64,000 nt of DNA from Mycolicibacterium aromaticivorans JS19b1 = JCM 16368. Its GTDB lineage: Bacteria > Actinomycetota > Actinomycetes > Mycobacteriales > Mycobacteriaceae. The stretch is from contig NZ_JALN02000001.1 in the NCBI RefSeq assembly GCF_000559085.1, positions 2,356,001-2,420,000 of the forward strand, given 5' to 3'. The notes under the pieces are model-generated. The model did not search any database, had not been told where the DNA came from, and was given only the letters and a program-made list of their open reading frames with translations. The position numbers and the translations under genes were made by a program. Position 1 is the first letter of the stretch, and every line of letters starts with the position of its first letter. Shown here in pieces: positions 7,962 through 16,103 of the stretch.

Positions 7962-8935
7962 TGCGCGCCGTCGTCTGCCGCGAGTACGGCACCCCGGAGG
8001 ATCTGATCATCGACGAACTGCCCGACCCCACACCGGGTCCCGGTCAGGTGGTGGTCAAGGTTCACGCCGCTGCGGTCAACTATCCCGACGTGCTGCTGAT
8101 CGCAGGCAAGTACCAGATCAAGGTGCCGCCGCCGTTCAGCCCGGGCAGTGAGCTGGCCGGTGAGGTGCTGACCGTCGGCGACGGCGTCGACTTCCGGCCG
8201 GGCGACCGGGTCTCGGCCACCACGTTCGTCGGCGGGTTCGCCGAGCAGGCGCTGGTCGATGCGAGGGGCCTGACCCGCGTTCCGGACGGCGTCGACTATG
8301 CCGATGCGGCCGCATTCGGAGTCACCAACCGCACCGCCTACTACACGCTGCGCACCGTCGCTCCCGCCCAGCCCGGCGACTGGGTGGTCGTCCTGGGCGC
8401 AGGTGGTGGTGTCGGCCTGGCTGCCGTCGACATCGCGGTTCTGATGGGCGCCAAGGTCGTTGCCGCCGCGTCCGGCGCCGAGAAGCTCGAGGTGTGCCGC
8501 CGGCGCGGCGCCACAGAGGTGATCGACTATGACCGGGAGGACCTCAAGAGCAGGCTCAAGGAGATCACCGGCGAGGCAGGCACGCGCGTGGTCCTCGACC
8601 CTGTCGGTGGTCACTACTCCGAGCCCGCTCTGCGCAGCCTCGGCCGTGGCGGAAAGTTCGTGACGCTCGGATACGCGGCCGGTGAGATCCCGAGGATTCC
8701 GCTGAACCTGGTCATGCTCAAGGGAATCACCGTGCAGGGCATGGAGATCCGGACGTTCGCCACCGACTACCCCGACGACATCGCGCGCAACGACGCCGAG
8801 CTTGCGCAGTTGTTCGCCGAGGGCAAGCTGCGCCCGTACCTCGGGGCGAGGTTCCCGCTGGAGCAGGCGGCGACCGCGCTGCGCTACGTCGCCGACCGCA
8901 AAGCGATCGGCAAGGTCGTCATCGACGTCACCTAG
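7961..8935 (+). CDS. NADPH:quinone oxidoreductase (medium-chain dehydrogenase/reductase, zinc-free)
   Basis: 324 residues. MDR fold: GroES-like N-terminal domain with PGSELAGEV (61-69), nucleotide loop GAGGGVG (146-152), and a C-terminal half ending in the common FPLEQAATALRYV...GKVVID pattern. No structural or catalytic zinc ligands are apparent, which fits the QOR/enoyl-reductase subgroup. ATG at 7961 overlaps the TetR stop by one base, so this is the last gene of the operon. It could reduce an enoyl-CoA or quinone intermediate. It ends 6 bp from the convergent alkyl sulfatase gene, with no hairpin between. Confidence 0.86.
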   Translation: MRAVVCREYGTPEDLIIDELPDPTPGPGQVVVKVHAAAVNYPDVLLIAGKYQIKVPPPFSPGSELAGEVLTVGDGVDFRPGDRVSATTFVGGFAEQALVDARGLTRVPDGVDYADAAAFGVTNRTAYYTLRTVAPAQPGDWVVVLGAGGGVGLAAVDIAVLMGAKVVAAASGAEKLEVCRRRGATEVIDYDREDLKSRLKEITGEAGTRVVLDPVGGHYSEPALRSLGRGGKFVTLGYAAGEIPRIPLNLVMLKGITVQGMEIRTFATDYPDDIARNDAELAQLFAEGKLRPYLGARFPLEQAATALRYVADRKAIGKVVIDVT

Positions 8936-8941
8936 GCAGGC

Positions 8942-10819
8942 CTAGGGCGTGATGATGTTGAAGCTCGGGTCCGGCTGATCGAGCGCACCGAGGAAGGTCT
9001 GCAGCGCTTGTGGATCACCGGTGATCTCCAGTCCCGGTGAGGTGAAATCGCCTGCCGCGGCGGCCAAAAGCCGCAACTTGGTGGCCAGCCGGATGGTCGC
9101 GGTTGCCGTCGACTCGTCTGCCGGGCACTGCCGGTAGACCAGCACACCGTTGCGCAGGGTGAGCCGGTAGTTGGCGTCGAGGTCAGCGAACGTCACATCC
9201 AGGGAGATGTCTAAATCCCAGGACCGCGGCCCGTTGACGCTGATCGCCAGCACGTCGAACATCTGCTCCGGGGTGAGCTGGGCAAGTAGCGTCGTCGGCG
9301 ATACCTGGGTGGGCGTGCCGAAGTTTCCGTCGCGCAGCTCGGTGGCACCGGATAGGAAGAAGTTGCGCCACGTCGCGCACTCGGCGCCGTACGCCAGCTG
9401 GTCGAGGGTGTCGGCGTAGAGCTCCCTGGCGCCCGCATGCTGTTGGTCGGTGAAGATGACGTGATCCAGTAGCGTTGCCGCCCAACGGTAGTCACCGGAT
9501 TCGGCGGCCGTACGGGCCAGCTCGACCACCCGGTCGGCGCCACCCATCGCCTCGACGTAACGTGGCCCGATCGCTTCCGGCGGATGAGCCCACAACCGCG
9601 CCGGGTTGCCGTCGAACCAGCCCATGTATCGCTGGTAGACGGCTTTGACATTGTGGCTGACAGATCCGTAATACCCGTGCGCATGCCACGCCTTGTGCAG
9701 CGCGGGCGGCATTTGGAAGCCCTCGGCGATCTCGATGCCGGTGTAACCCTGATTGAGCTGACGCAACGTCTGGTCGTGCAGGTAGGCATACAGATCACGT
9801 TGCAGGGACAGGAATTCGACGATCTTGTCCCGCCCCCACGTCGGCCAGTGATGCGAGGCGAACACCACGTCGGTGCGGTCGGCGAACGTCTCGATCGCCT
9901 CGGTCAGGTAGCCCGACCATCCGTGCGGGTCGCGGACCAGTGCCCCGCGCAACGTCAGCAGGTTGTGCAGGTTGTGCGTGGCGTTCTCCGCCATGCACAG
10001 CGCGCGGAACTTCGGGAAGTAGAAGTGCATCTCGGCGGGAGCCTCGGTGCCCGGGGCCATCTGGAATTCGATCTCGACGCCGTCGATGGTGTGCGTCTCG
10101 CCGGTCGTGGTGATGTCGATGGTCGGCACGATGATCGCCACCTCACCCGTCGACGGGGTCTGGCCCAATCCGCAGCCGACCTGGCCTTGCGGGCCGCGGT
10201 CGAGGACGGCGCCGTACATGTAGCCGGCACGGCGGGCCATCGCGGTCCCTGCGTAGACGTTCTCTTGTACGGCGTGTTCGGTGAACCCTTCCGGGGCCAG
10301 CACGGCGACCTTGCCCGCGTCGACATCGGCCTGGGTGGTCACCCCGAGGACACCGCCGAAATGGTCGACATGGGAGTGGGTGTAAATGACCGCGACCACG
10401 GGCCGGTCACCACGGTGCGCGCGGTAGAGCGCCAGAGCGGCGGCGGCTGTTTCGGTGGAGACCAGCGGATCGATCACCACGATGCCGGTGTCGCCCTCGA
10501 TGAAGCTGATGTTGGACAGGTCAAGTCCGCGGACCTGATAGATGCCCTCGACCACCTCGTAGAGGCCCTGCTTGGCGGCCAGGATGGACTGCCGCCACAG
10601 GCTCGGATGGACTGATGTCGGCGCATCCCCGTTGAGGAATCCGTACGCGTCGTTGTCCCACACCACACGTCCGTCGGCGGCTTTCACCACGCACGGGGTC
10701 AGGGCGGCGATGAAGCCGCGGTCGGCGGCCTCGAAGTCCGCGGTGTCCTCGAAAGGCAGGGATTCCAGGTGTTCTGCATGGGCGGCCTCGATAACGGCGG
10801 AAGGCGGCTTGGGTGTCAT
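8942..10819 (-). CDS. Alkyl sulfatase of the metallo-beta-lactamase fold (Rv3762c-like)
   Basis: 625 residues, matching the 626 I recall for Rv3762c. The zinc motif THSHVDHFGG gives ligands H148, H150, D152 and H153. A central helical region supplies dimerisation, and the C-terminal ~120 residues resemble an SCP2-type lipid-binding domain. This is the SdsA1-type architecture: cleavage of sulfate from medium-chain alkyl sulfates. Unlike secreted SdsA1 there is no signal peptide, so a cytosolic enzyme is expected. It lies 28 bp downstream of the phosphoesterase gene on the same strand. Natural substrate in mycobacteria is unknown. Confidence 0.88.
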   Translation of the reverse strand: MTPKPPSAVIEAAHAEHLESLPFEDTADFEAADRGFIAALTPCVVKAADGRVVWDNDAYGFLNGDAPTSVHPSLWRQSILAAKQGLYEVVEGIYQVRGLDLSNISFIEGDTGIVVIDPLVSTETAAAALALYRAHRGDRPVVAVIYTHSHVDHFGGVLGVTTQADVDAGKVAVLAPEGFTEHAVQENVYAGTAMARRAGYMYGAVLDRGPQGQVGCGLGQTPSTGEVAIIVPTIDITTTGETHTIDGVEIEFQMAPGTEAPAEMHFYFPKFRALCMAENATHNLHNLLTLRGALVRDPHGWSGYLTEAIETFADRTDVVFASHHWPTWGRDKIVEFLSLQRDLYAYLHDQTLRQLNQGYTGIEIAEGFQMPPALHKAWHAHGYYGSVSHNVKAVYQRYMGWFDGNPARLWAHPPEAIGPRYVEAMGGADRVVELARTAAESGDYRWAATLLDHVIFTDQQHAGARELYADTLDQLAYGAECATWRNFFLSGATELRDGNFGTPTQVSPTTLLAQLTPEQMFDVLAISVNGPRSWDLDISLDVTFADLDANYRLTLRNGVLVYRQCPADESTATATIRLATKLRLLAAAAGDFTSPGLEITGDPQALQTFLGALDQPDPSFNIITP

Positions 10820-10847
10820 ACCGCCATCCTCGCCTAGCGCGATGGAA

Positions 10848-12836
10848 TCAGGTCCAGAATTCGTTGAGGGGTTGGGCGTACTTGTCGTTGTTGGTCATCG
10901 GCGGCAGCCCCAGCGCATCCTCGATGGTGCGCAGCGTGCTGTAGTGGTTGTAGGGGTCGGTGGCGACGAACGCACCGCCCTTCATTCCGCCCGCGCTGAC
11001 CGCCAGCGGTGACGGGATCACCACTGTCACGACATGGTTGCCTTCGTTGCCGAAGCCCAGCGTAATGTTGTTGTTGTCCTCGTCGAAGGTGACGATGATT
11101 ACCGACTTCGTTGTCTGCCAGACCTCGGAATTCATGATCGTCGGTACGGTTTGCGCCAGGAACTGGTCGAGCGCGGGAACGTTGTACTGATGGCGCGGAT
11201 CGATCTGGGAGAACGCGAAGTGCGCCACCCCGGCCAGAGAGCTGACCGGGCCCTCGCCATTGGAGGCCTCGTCCGCGGCGAACCACACGAAATTCGGTGT
11301 GGTGGCGTTGGACTGAAGATCTGTGGCCATCTGGGTCAGCGGGAACATGTGCGCCGCCGCATAGGCCTGATTGTCACCGATGCCGGCGAACGCCGGCCAC
11401 GGCGTCTGATCGGGCGAATAGGTGCCGTTCGACACCAACGGTTGGCCCGGTGTCATTCCCTGCGCGTAGGCGCCCCATGTGACGCCTGCGTGGTCCATGG
11501 TGAATGCCAGGTTGTTCGGGTCGTTGATACAGACCGATTCGCAGTTGTAGGTCTTACCGAAGACCTGGCCGCCGGCGATCGCGTAGTAGTTCGGCAGGCT
11601 GGGATGCGTTACGGCGTAGTAGTTGTTGGCGAGGCCGTAGGAGTTGATCAAGCTGTTGGTGAAGGGCGCGTTCGGGCTTCCGACAATGTCGTTGTAGCCC
11701 TTGTTCTCCATATAAACCAGGAACACGTGGTCGAGCGGCTGGACATCGGACACCGGTGGCGTCGGCGCGGGAGGCGCCGCTTGGGCGGTGCCGATGCTGA
11801 ACGACAGATTGTCGGCGTACGCGTTGTTGTACCGGGCGGTGAAACCGATCACCACCGGATTCAGGTCGTGCATCGTCAAGGTGACGACGGCGCTGCGGGT
11901 TCCCACCGGCACGGTCCCGATGGTGGTGCGTTGCCGGAAGCCGGTCTGTCCCCAGCGATCCAGGTTGGAGACCGGACCGATCGAGGAACTTCCGAGGTAA
12001 AGCTGGTTCTGGTCCAGGAAGGTGACTTTCACGGTGGCGAACGACGGGTCCAGCAGATACCCGCCCAAGTAGCCGTTCAGGTTGAAGGGCACCGTGCCGG
12101 TGTCGATCTGAGCACTCGACGAACTGAGGTTCACGGTCTGGGAGAGCGAGGACGTGGCCACATCTCCGCCACCGAAGAACTGGGCACCACCGCCGGGTGG
12201 CGCGGCTTTCACACCGGGGAACGAGATGATGGCGGGCAGATTCGGCCATGCGAAGCTCAATCCCACCGGCCACGCGTTGCGCAGCTCGCCGTACTGAACG
12301 ACGGTCGGGGTGCCCGTTGCCGTCCACCCCGGCACGCTGACCGTGCTGTTGCCGTACCCCGCCGCATCGCCGAGTTCAGCCCCCGGGTTCGTCAACAAAT
12401 TGGGCCCGGTCACCGGAACCGCGGTGGTGGTGACCACGCCCGCCATTCCGATACCGGTGATGCGACGTAACTCGTTGCCTGCGTATGCCAGCATCGACGA
12501 GATCGTCGCCGGCGAAGGCGGCGTGCCATCGCCGACCAATGAATGCAATGCGGTGGCGATCGAGCGCGCTGTGGGGGCATGCCCAGCCGGTGCCGAAAGT
12601 TGCTGAGCGCTGACCACTTTCGCCGCCGACGGCGCCGTCGACAAACTCGGCGTCACCCGGTGCGTCTTGGCCACTGCCGCAGGTTTCTGCTTGGCCGCTG
12701 ATGCAGTGCTGCCCGATGCCGTCGAGCTATTCGACGGCTGGGCATCGGCGACACAAGGTGTGCTTGCCAGCCAGGAACCGATTCCGAGGGCTACCGCTAG
12801 CGCCCCCACCCTGCCGATGTATGCCGCGTTGCCCAT
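10848..12836 (-). CDS. Secreted phosphoesterase (phospholipase C/acid phosphatase family, PF04185-like)
   Basis: 662 residues from ATG 12836. A signal peptide (about 1-31, ending TPCVADA) is followed by a Ser/Ala/Lys-rich linker. A beta-rich domain opens LLTNPGAELGD, resembling galactose-binding-like jelly-roll modules. The C-terminal half is the catalytic domain: VYMENKGYNDIVG (metal/nucleophile region), THPSLPNYYAI, and VTFDEDNNN near the end. The family hydrolyses phosphate esters of lipids or small molecules outside the membrane. A longer frame to 12983 exists but would put the signal peptide internally. It follows the glycosyltransferase operon with a 74-bp gap. Substrate not predictable. 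Confidence 0.82.
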   Translation of the reverse strand: MGNAAYIGRVGALAVALGIGSWLASTPCVADAQPSNSSTASGSTASAAKQKPAAVAKTHRVTPSLSTAPSAAKVVSAQQLSAPAGHAPTARSIATALHSLVGDGTPPSPATISSMLAYAGNELRRITGIGMAGVVTTTAVPVTGPNLLTNPGAELGDAAGYGNSTVSVPGWTATGTPTVVQYGELRNAWPVGLSFAWPNLPAIISFPGVKAAPPGGGAQFFGGGDVATSSLSQTVNLSSSSAQIDTGTVPFNLNGYLGGYLLDPSFATVKVTFLDQNQLYLGSSSIGPVSNLDRWGQTGFRQRTTIGTVPVGTRSAVVTLTMHDLNPVVIGFTARYNNAYADNLSFSIGTAQAAPPAPTPPVSDVQPLDHVFLVYMENKGYNDIVGSPNAPFTNSLINSYGLANNYYAVTHPSLPNYYAIAGGQVFGKTYNCESVCINDPNNLAFTMDHAGVTWGAYAQGMTPGQPLVSNGTYSPDQTPWPAFAGIGDNQAYAAAHMFPLTQMATDLQSNATTPNFVWFAADEASNGEGPVSSLAGVAHFAFSQIDPRHQYNVPALDQFLAQTVPTIMNSEVWQTTKSVIIVTFDEDNNNITLGFGNEGNHVVTVVIPSPLAVSAGGMKGGAFVATDPYNHYSTLRTIEDALGLPPMTNNDKYAQPLNEFWT

Positions 12837-12910
12837 GACCCCGTACTCCCGCCAGCCGAATAGGTCAGATGGTACGAAGTGCGGGCCGTCCGCGGACGGT
12901 AATCGACGGG

Positions 12911-14818
12911 TTAGTTCTGGGCGCTCAGGTCGTACACCTCGGTCCCGCCCACATCTTGTGCGGTGAAGTGCTGCTTCACCCATTCGGTGATCTGCGTGCC
13001 GGGACCCGAGTCACCGCCGGGGCCTGGGTGGTGGCCGCCCCCGGGACCGTTGCCCGCGATGAAGTAGTGAACCTGCCCCGCCGCGACGTAGGTCTGGAAC
13101 TGCTCCAGAGTCGGCGAGTTGTCACCGCCGCTGAACCCGCCGATCGACATGATCGACGTGCCGGTGGCCAGCTCCAGGCTGCCCGCCGTGTGTGAGCCGA
13201 CAGTGGCTGCGGCCCAACGATTGTCGGCCTGAGTGAGCAGACCCTTGAGTTCGGAGTTCTCCGACGCCTGCACGCCCTGACCACCCGGGCCACCGAAGCC
13301 GAAGCCGAAACCTGCGTTTGATCGTGGCGGCCCCGACGTCGGGATACCACCCCCGTGATTACCTGCAACCGTCTCCACGGTGTAGGCGGCAGTCGCACCC
13401 AGCCCGACGAGCAAACCTGCCGCCGCGACAGCGACCGTCCAGCGGCCGAGGCGGTGCGCGCCTGCCAGCAGAACCGCGGACACGAGGATCGAGCCCACCA
13501 AAACAGTCCACCGCAACCATGGCAGCCAGTCCGGAGTGCGGTCGAGCAGGATGAAATTCCACACCCCGGTCACCACGAGCATCGCCGAGAGCACCACGCG
13601 CGATGCGACAAATTGCCTGCCACGCCATAGTTCTCGCACGCCGATGCCGATCACTGCGCCGATCGCGGGCGCCAGCGCGATCGTGTAATAGGGATGCATG
13701 ATCCCCTTCATGAAGCTGAACACCACGACTGTGACCACCAGCCAGCCGCCCCACAGCATCAGCGACGCGCGGGTCCGGTCGGTACGTGGCGCGCGCCTCG
13801 TGAACCACAGCCCGGCCACCAAGGCGATCAGCGCAGCAGGCAACAGCCAGGAGATCTCGGTGCCCATCGACTCCCCGAACATCCGGGTCAAACCGGTGGA
13901 GCCGCCGAACATCGCACCGCCCATCGGTCCGGGGCCGCCCTCAGAGTTCGAGCTGCCACCCGGATTCCCGTCGCCGCCGAACACCCGGCCCAGACCGTTG
14001 TAACCCAGCGCCAGTTGCAGCAGGCTGTTGTCGGTGGAGCCCCCGATGTAGGGTCGAGAGTCGCTGGGCCACAAGCTGACCAGAGCCAGGTACCACCCAG
14101 CGGACACCACCAGGGCGATCAAACCGACGGCCAGATGACGCAGCCGCAGCCAGATACTGCCGGGGACCGCGACCAACACCACCAGCGCGAAGGCCGGGGT
14201 GACCAGCAGAGCCTGCAGGAGCTTGGCAAGAAACGCGAAACCGATGGCGACACCAGCCAGGGCGATCCAGCGGGTGGGCTTGCCGTCCAACGCGCGGATC
14301 ACGCAGTATGCGGCCACCACCATCAGCAGAACGAGGAGAGCGTCGGGATTGTTGAAGCGGAACATCAACGCCGCCACCGGCGTCAGCGCCAGCACCGCGC
14401 CGGCCAGCAGGCCTGCGCCGTAGCCGCTGACGCGGCGCACCGTGTTGTAGACCAGCGCCACCGAGGCAACACCCATCAAGGCCTGCGGCACCAGCATCGA
14501 CAGCGTGCCGAATCCGAAGATCCGCCCGGACAATGCCATCACCCACAACGCGGCCGGTGGCTTGTCCACCGTGATCGCGTTGCCCGCGTCGATCGACCCG
14601 AACAGCAGGGCCTTCCAGCTCTGGGTGCCGGCCTGCACGGCCGCCGCGTAGTAGTCGTTGGCCCAGCCGGCGGCGTCCAGTCCCCACAGATAGAGCACCG
14701 CGGTGACCGCGAGGAGAACACCCAGCGCCGGACTCACCCACCCCGGCCGGGGTGAGCGCTGCTGTTCCTGCGGCTGAACGTGCGTCGGACTTTCGATATG
14801 TTCGGCGAGCACGGTCAT
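12911..14818 (-). CDS. ArnT/PMT-like membrane glycosyltransferase (GT-C, YkcB type), first paralogue
   Basis: 635 residues from ATG 14818, which shares its base with the stop of the GT2 gene upstream. The first lumenal loop after TM1 holds WANDYYAAAV and VDKPPAALWVM, typical of GT39/ArnT-like enzymes that take sugar from a polyprenyl-phosphate donor. About a dozen membrane helices follow, with a Gly-rich extracellular insert (GGDGNPGGSS...). A soluble C-terminal region is shared with the paralogue at 16104 and ends HYFIAG...QITEWVKQHF...GTEVYDLS. It probably transfers the sugar made available by the adjacent GT2/GtrA protein to a cell-envelope acceptor. Acceptor and sugar unknown. Confidence 0.85.
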   Translation of the reverse strand: MTVLAEHIESPTHVQPQEQQRSPRPGWVSPALGVLLAVTAVLYLWGLDAAGWANDYYAAAVQAGTQSWKALLFGSIDAGNAITVDKPPAALWVMALSGRIFGFGTLSMLVPQALMGVASVALVYNTVRRVSGYGAGLLAGAVLALTPVAALMFRFNNPDALLVLLMVVAAYCVIRALDGKPTRWIALAGVAIGFAFLAKLLQALLVTPAFALVVLVAVPGSIWLRLRHLAVGLIALVVSAGWYLALVSLWPSDSRPYIGGSTDNSLLQLALGYNGLGRVFGGDGNPGGSSNSEGGPGPMGGAMFGGSTGLTRMFGESMGTEISWLLPAALIALVAGLWFTRRAPRTDRTRASLMLWGGWLVVTVVVFSFMKGIMHPYYTIALAPAIGAVIGIGVRELWRGRQFVASRVVLSAMLVVTGVWNFILLDRTPDWLPWLRWTVLVGSILVSAVLLAGAHRLGRWTVAVAAAGLLVGLGATAAYTVETVAGNHGGGIPTSGPPRSNAGFGFGFGGPGGQGVQASENSELKGLLTQADNRWAAATVGSHTAGSLELATGTSIMSIGGFSGGDNSPTLEQFQTYVAAGQVHYFIAGNGPGGGHHPGPGGDSGPGTQITEWVKQHFTAQDVGGTEVYDLSAQN

Positions 14819-16059
14819 TACTTTCCCCCAACGTTCTGGCCGGTGCGCCGGGGGTGGAACACCCAGCCGCGCAACAGCACGAAGCGAATGACGGTGGCCA
14901 TCAGATTGGCCGCGACGAGCACCAGAAGTTCGACGGCGCGGTGCGGTTCGCCAAGCATGTGCAGCAGCGCCAGTGCACCGCTGGTCAGACCCAGCCCGAT
15001 ACCGAAGACCACGAAGCCCTCGAACTGATGGCGTGCCACGCCGCTGCGGCCGCGGACCCCGAAGGTGAACCGCCGGTTGGCCGCGGTGTTGGCGATAGCC
15101 GTCACCAGCAACGCCACCAGGTTGGCGCCCTGCGCACCGATCGGGCGCAACAGCAGGAACAGCAGCAGGTACGCCAGCGTGGAGGCGATGCCGATCGCCG
15201 CGAACCGCACGCCCTGGTTCAACAACGACTTCGGCGCGCCGGCCTGGTTCCCGAATTGCGCCCCGATCGCCTTGACCGGGATCTGTCCGGTGCCGAATCC
15301 CTTGAGCAAGCGTGCGATTCCCTTCAAGTCGGCGACCGCGGTGGCCACAATGTCGACCCGGCTGTCCGGGTCGTCGATCCAGTCGACGGGAACCTCGTGG
15401 ATCCGCAGGCCGCTGCGCTCGGCCAGCACCAGCAGCTCGGTGTCGAAGAACCAGCCGGTGTCCTCGACGTAGGGCAGCAGCTCGGCGGCGACATCGGCGC
15501 GGATCGCCTTGAAACCGCACTGCGCGTCACTGAACTTGGCGGCCAGCGTCGAGCGCAGGATCAGGTTGTAGCAGCGTGAGATGACCTCTCGCTTGGCGCC
15601 GCGCACCACCCGAGAACCGCGACTCAGCCGTGTCCCGATGGCCAGATCGGAATGCCCCGACACCAGCGGCGCCACCAGCGGTGACAGCGCGGCCAGATCG
15701 GTCGAGAGGTCGACATCCATGTAGGCCAGCACCGGCGCATCCGAGGTCGACCACACCGCATGCAACGCCCGCCCACGGCCCTTCTGCTCGAGGCGCACCA
15801 TGCGGACCTCGGGCAGTTCGGCAGCCAGTTCGGCGGCAACCTCAGGCGTGTTGTCGATGCTGGCGTTGTCGGCGATCGTGATGCGGAACGAGAACGGGAA
15901 GTCCTCGCTCAGGTGGCGGTGCAGCCGGTGGATCGAGTCGGCCAGCACAGCCTGCTCGTTGTACACCGGTACGACGACATCGAGCACGGGCACACCGCGG
16001 TCGGCGGCGGTCAGTGCGGCATTGCGTCGGCGTGCCACGGGGATGTCGGTGATGGTCAT
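14818..16059 (-). CDS. Bifunctional GT2 polyprenyl-phosphate glycosyltransferase with GtrA domain
   Basis: 413 residues from ATG 16059. The N-terminal ~240 residues are a dolichyl-phosphate-sugar-synthase-like GT2 domain: VVPVYNEQAVL, the YMDVDLSTDL metal motif and DTELLVLAER. The C-terminal ~130 residues are a four-helix GtrA domain, associated with flipping lipid-linked sugars. It would make polyprenyl-phosphate-hexose inside and present it outside. The pairing with two ArnT/PMT-like transferases (12911, 16104) copies the YkcC-YkcB arrangement of Firmicutes. Its stop is coupled to the following gene; a 44-bp gap separates it from the preceding one. Confidence 0.87.
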   Translation of the reverse strand: MTITDIPVARRRNAALTAADRGVPVLDVVVPVYNEQAVLADSIHRLHRHLSEDFPFSFRITIADNASIDNTPEVAAELAAELPEVRMVRLEQKGRGRALHAVWSTSDAPVLAYMDVDLSTDLAALSPLVAPLVSGHSDLAIGTRLSRGSRVVRGAKREVISRCYNLILRSTLAAKFSDAQCGFKAIRADVAAELLPYVEDTGWFFDTELLVLAERSGLRIHEVPVDWIDDPDSRVDIVATAVADLKGIARLLKGFGTGQIPVKAIGAQFGNQAGAPKSLLNQGVRFAAIGIASTLAYLLLFLLLRPIGAQGANLVALLVTAIANTAANRRFTFGVRGRSGVARHQFEGFVVFGIGLGLTSGALALLHMLGEPHRAVELLVLVAANLMATVIRFVLLRGWVFHPRRTGQNVGGK

Positions 16060-16103
16060 GCTTTTATGGTCGGCCGTGGCGGTGAGGGCCCAATTTGTGT
16101 TTG

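Noticed and set aside
14819..15520. Apparent 869-residue form of the first GT-C protein
   Set aside because: The upstream extension is out-of-frame sequence of the GT2 gene; the family starts at ATG 14818, coupled to the GT2 stop.
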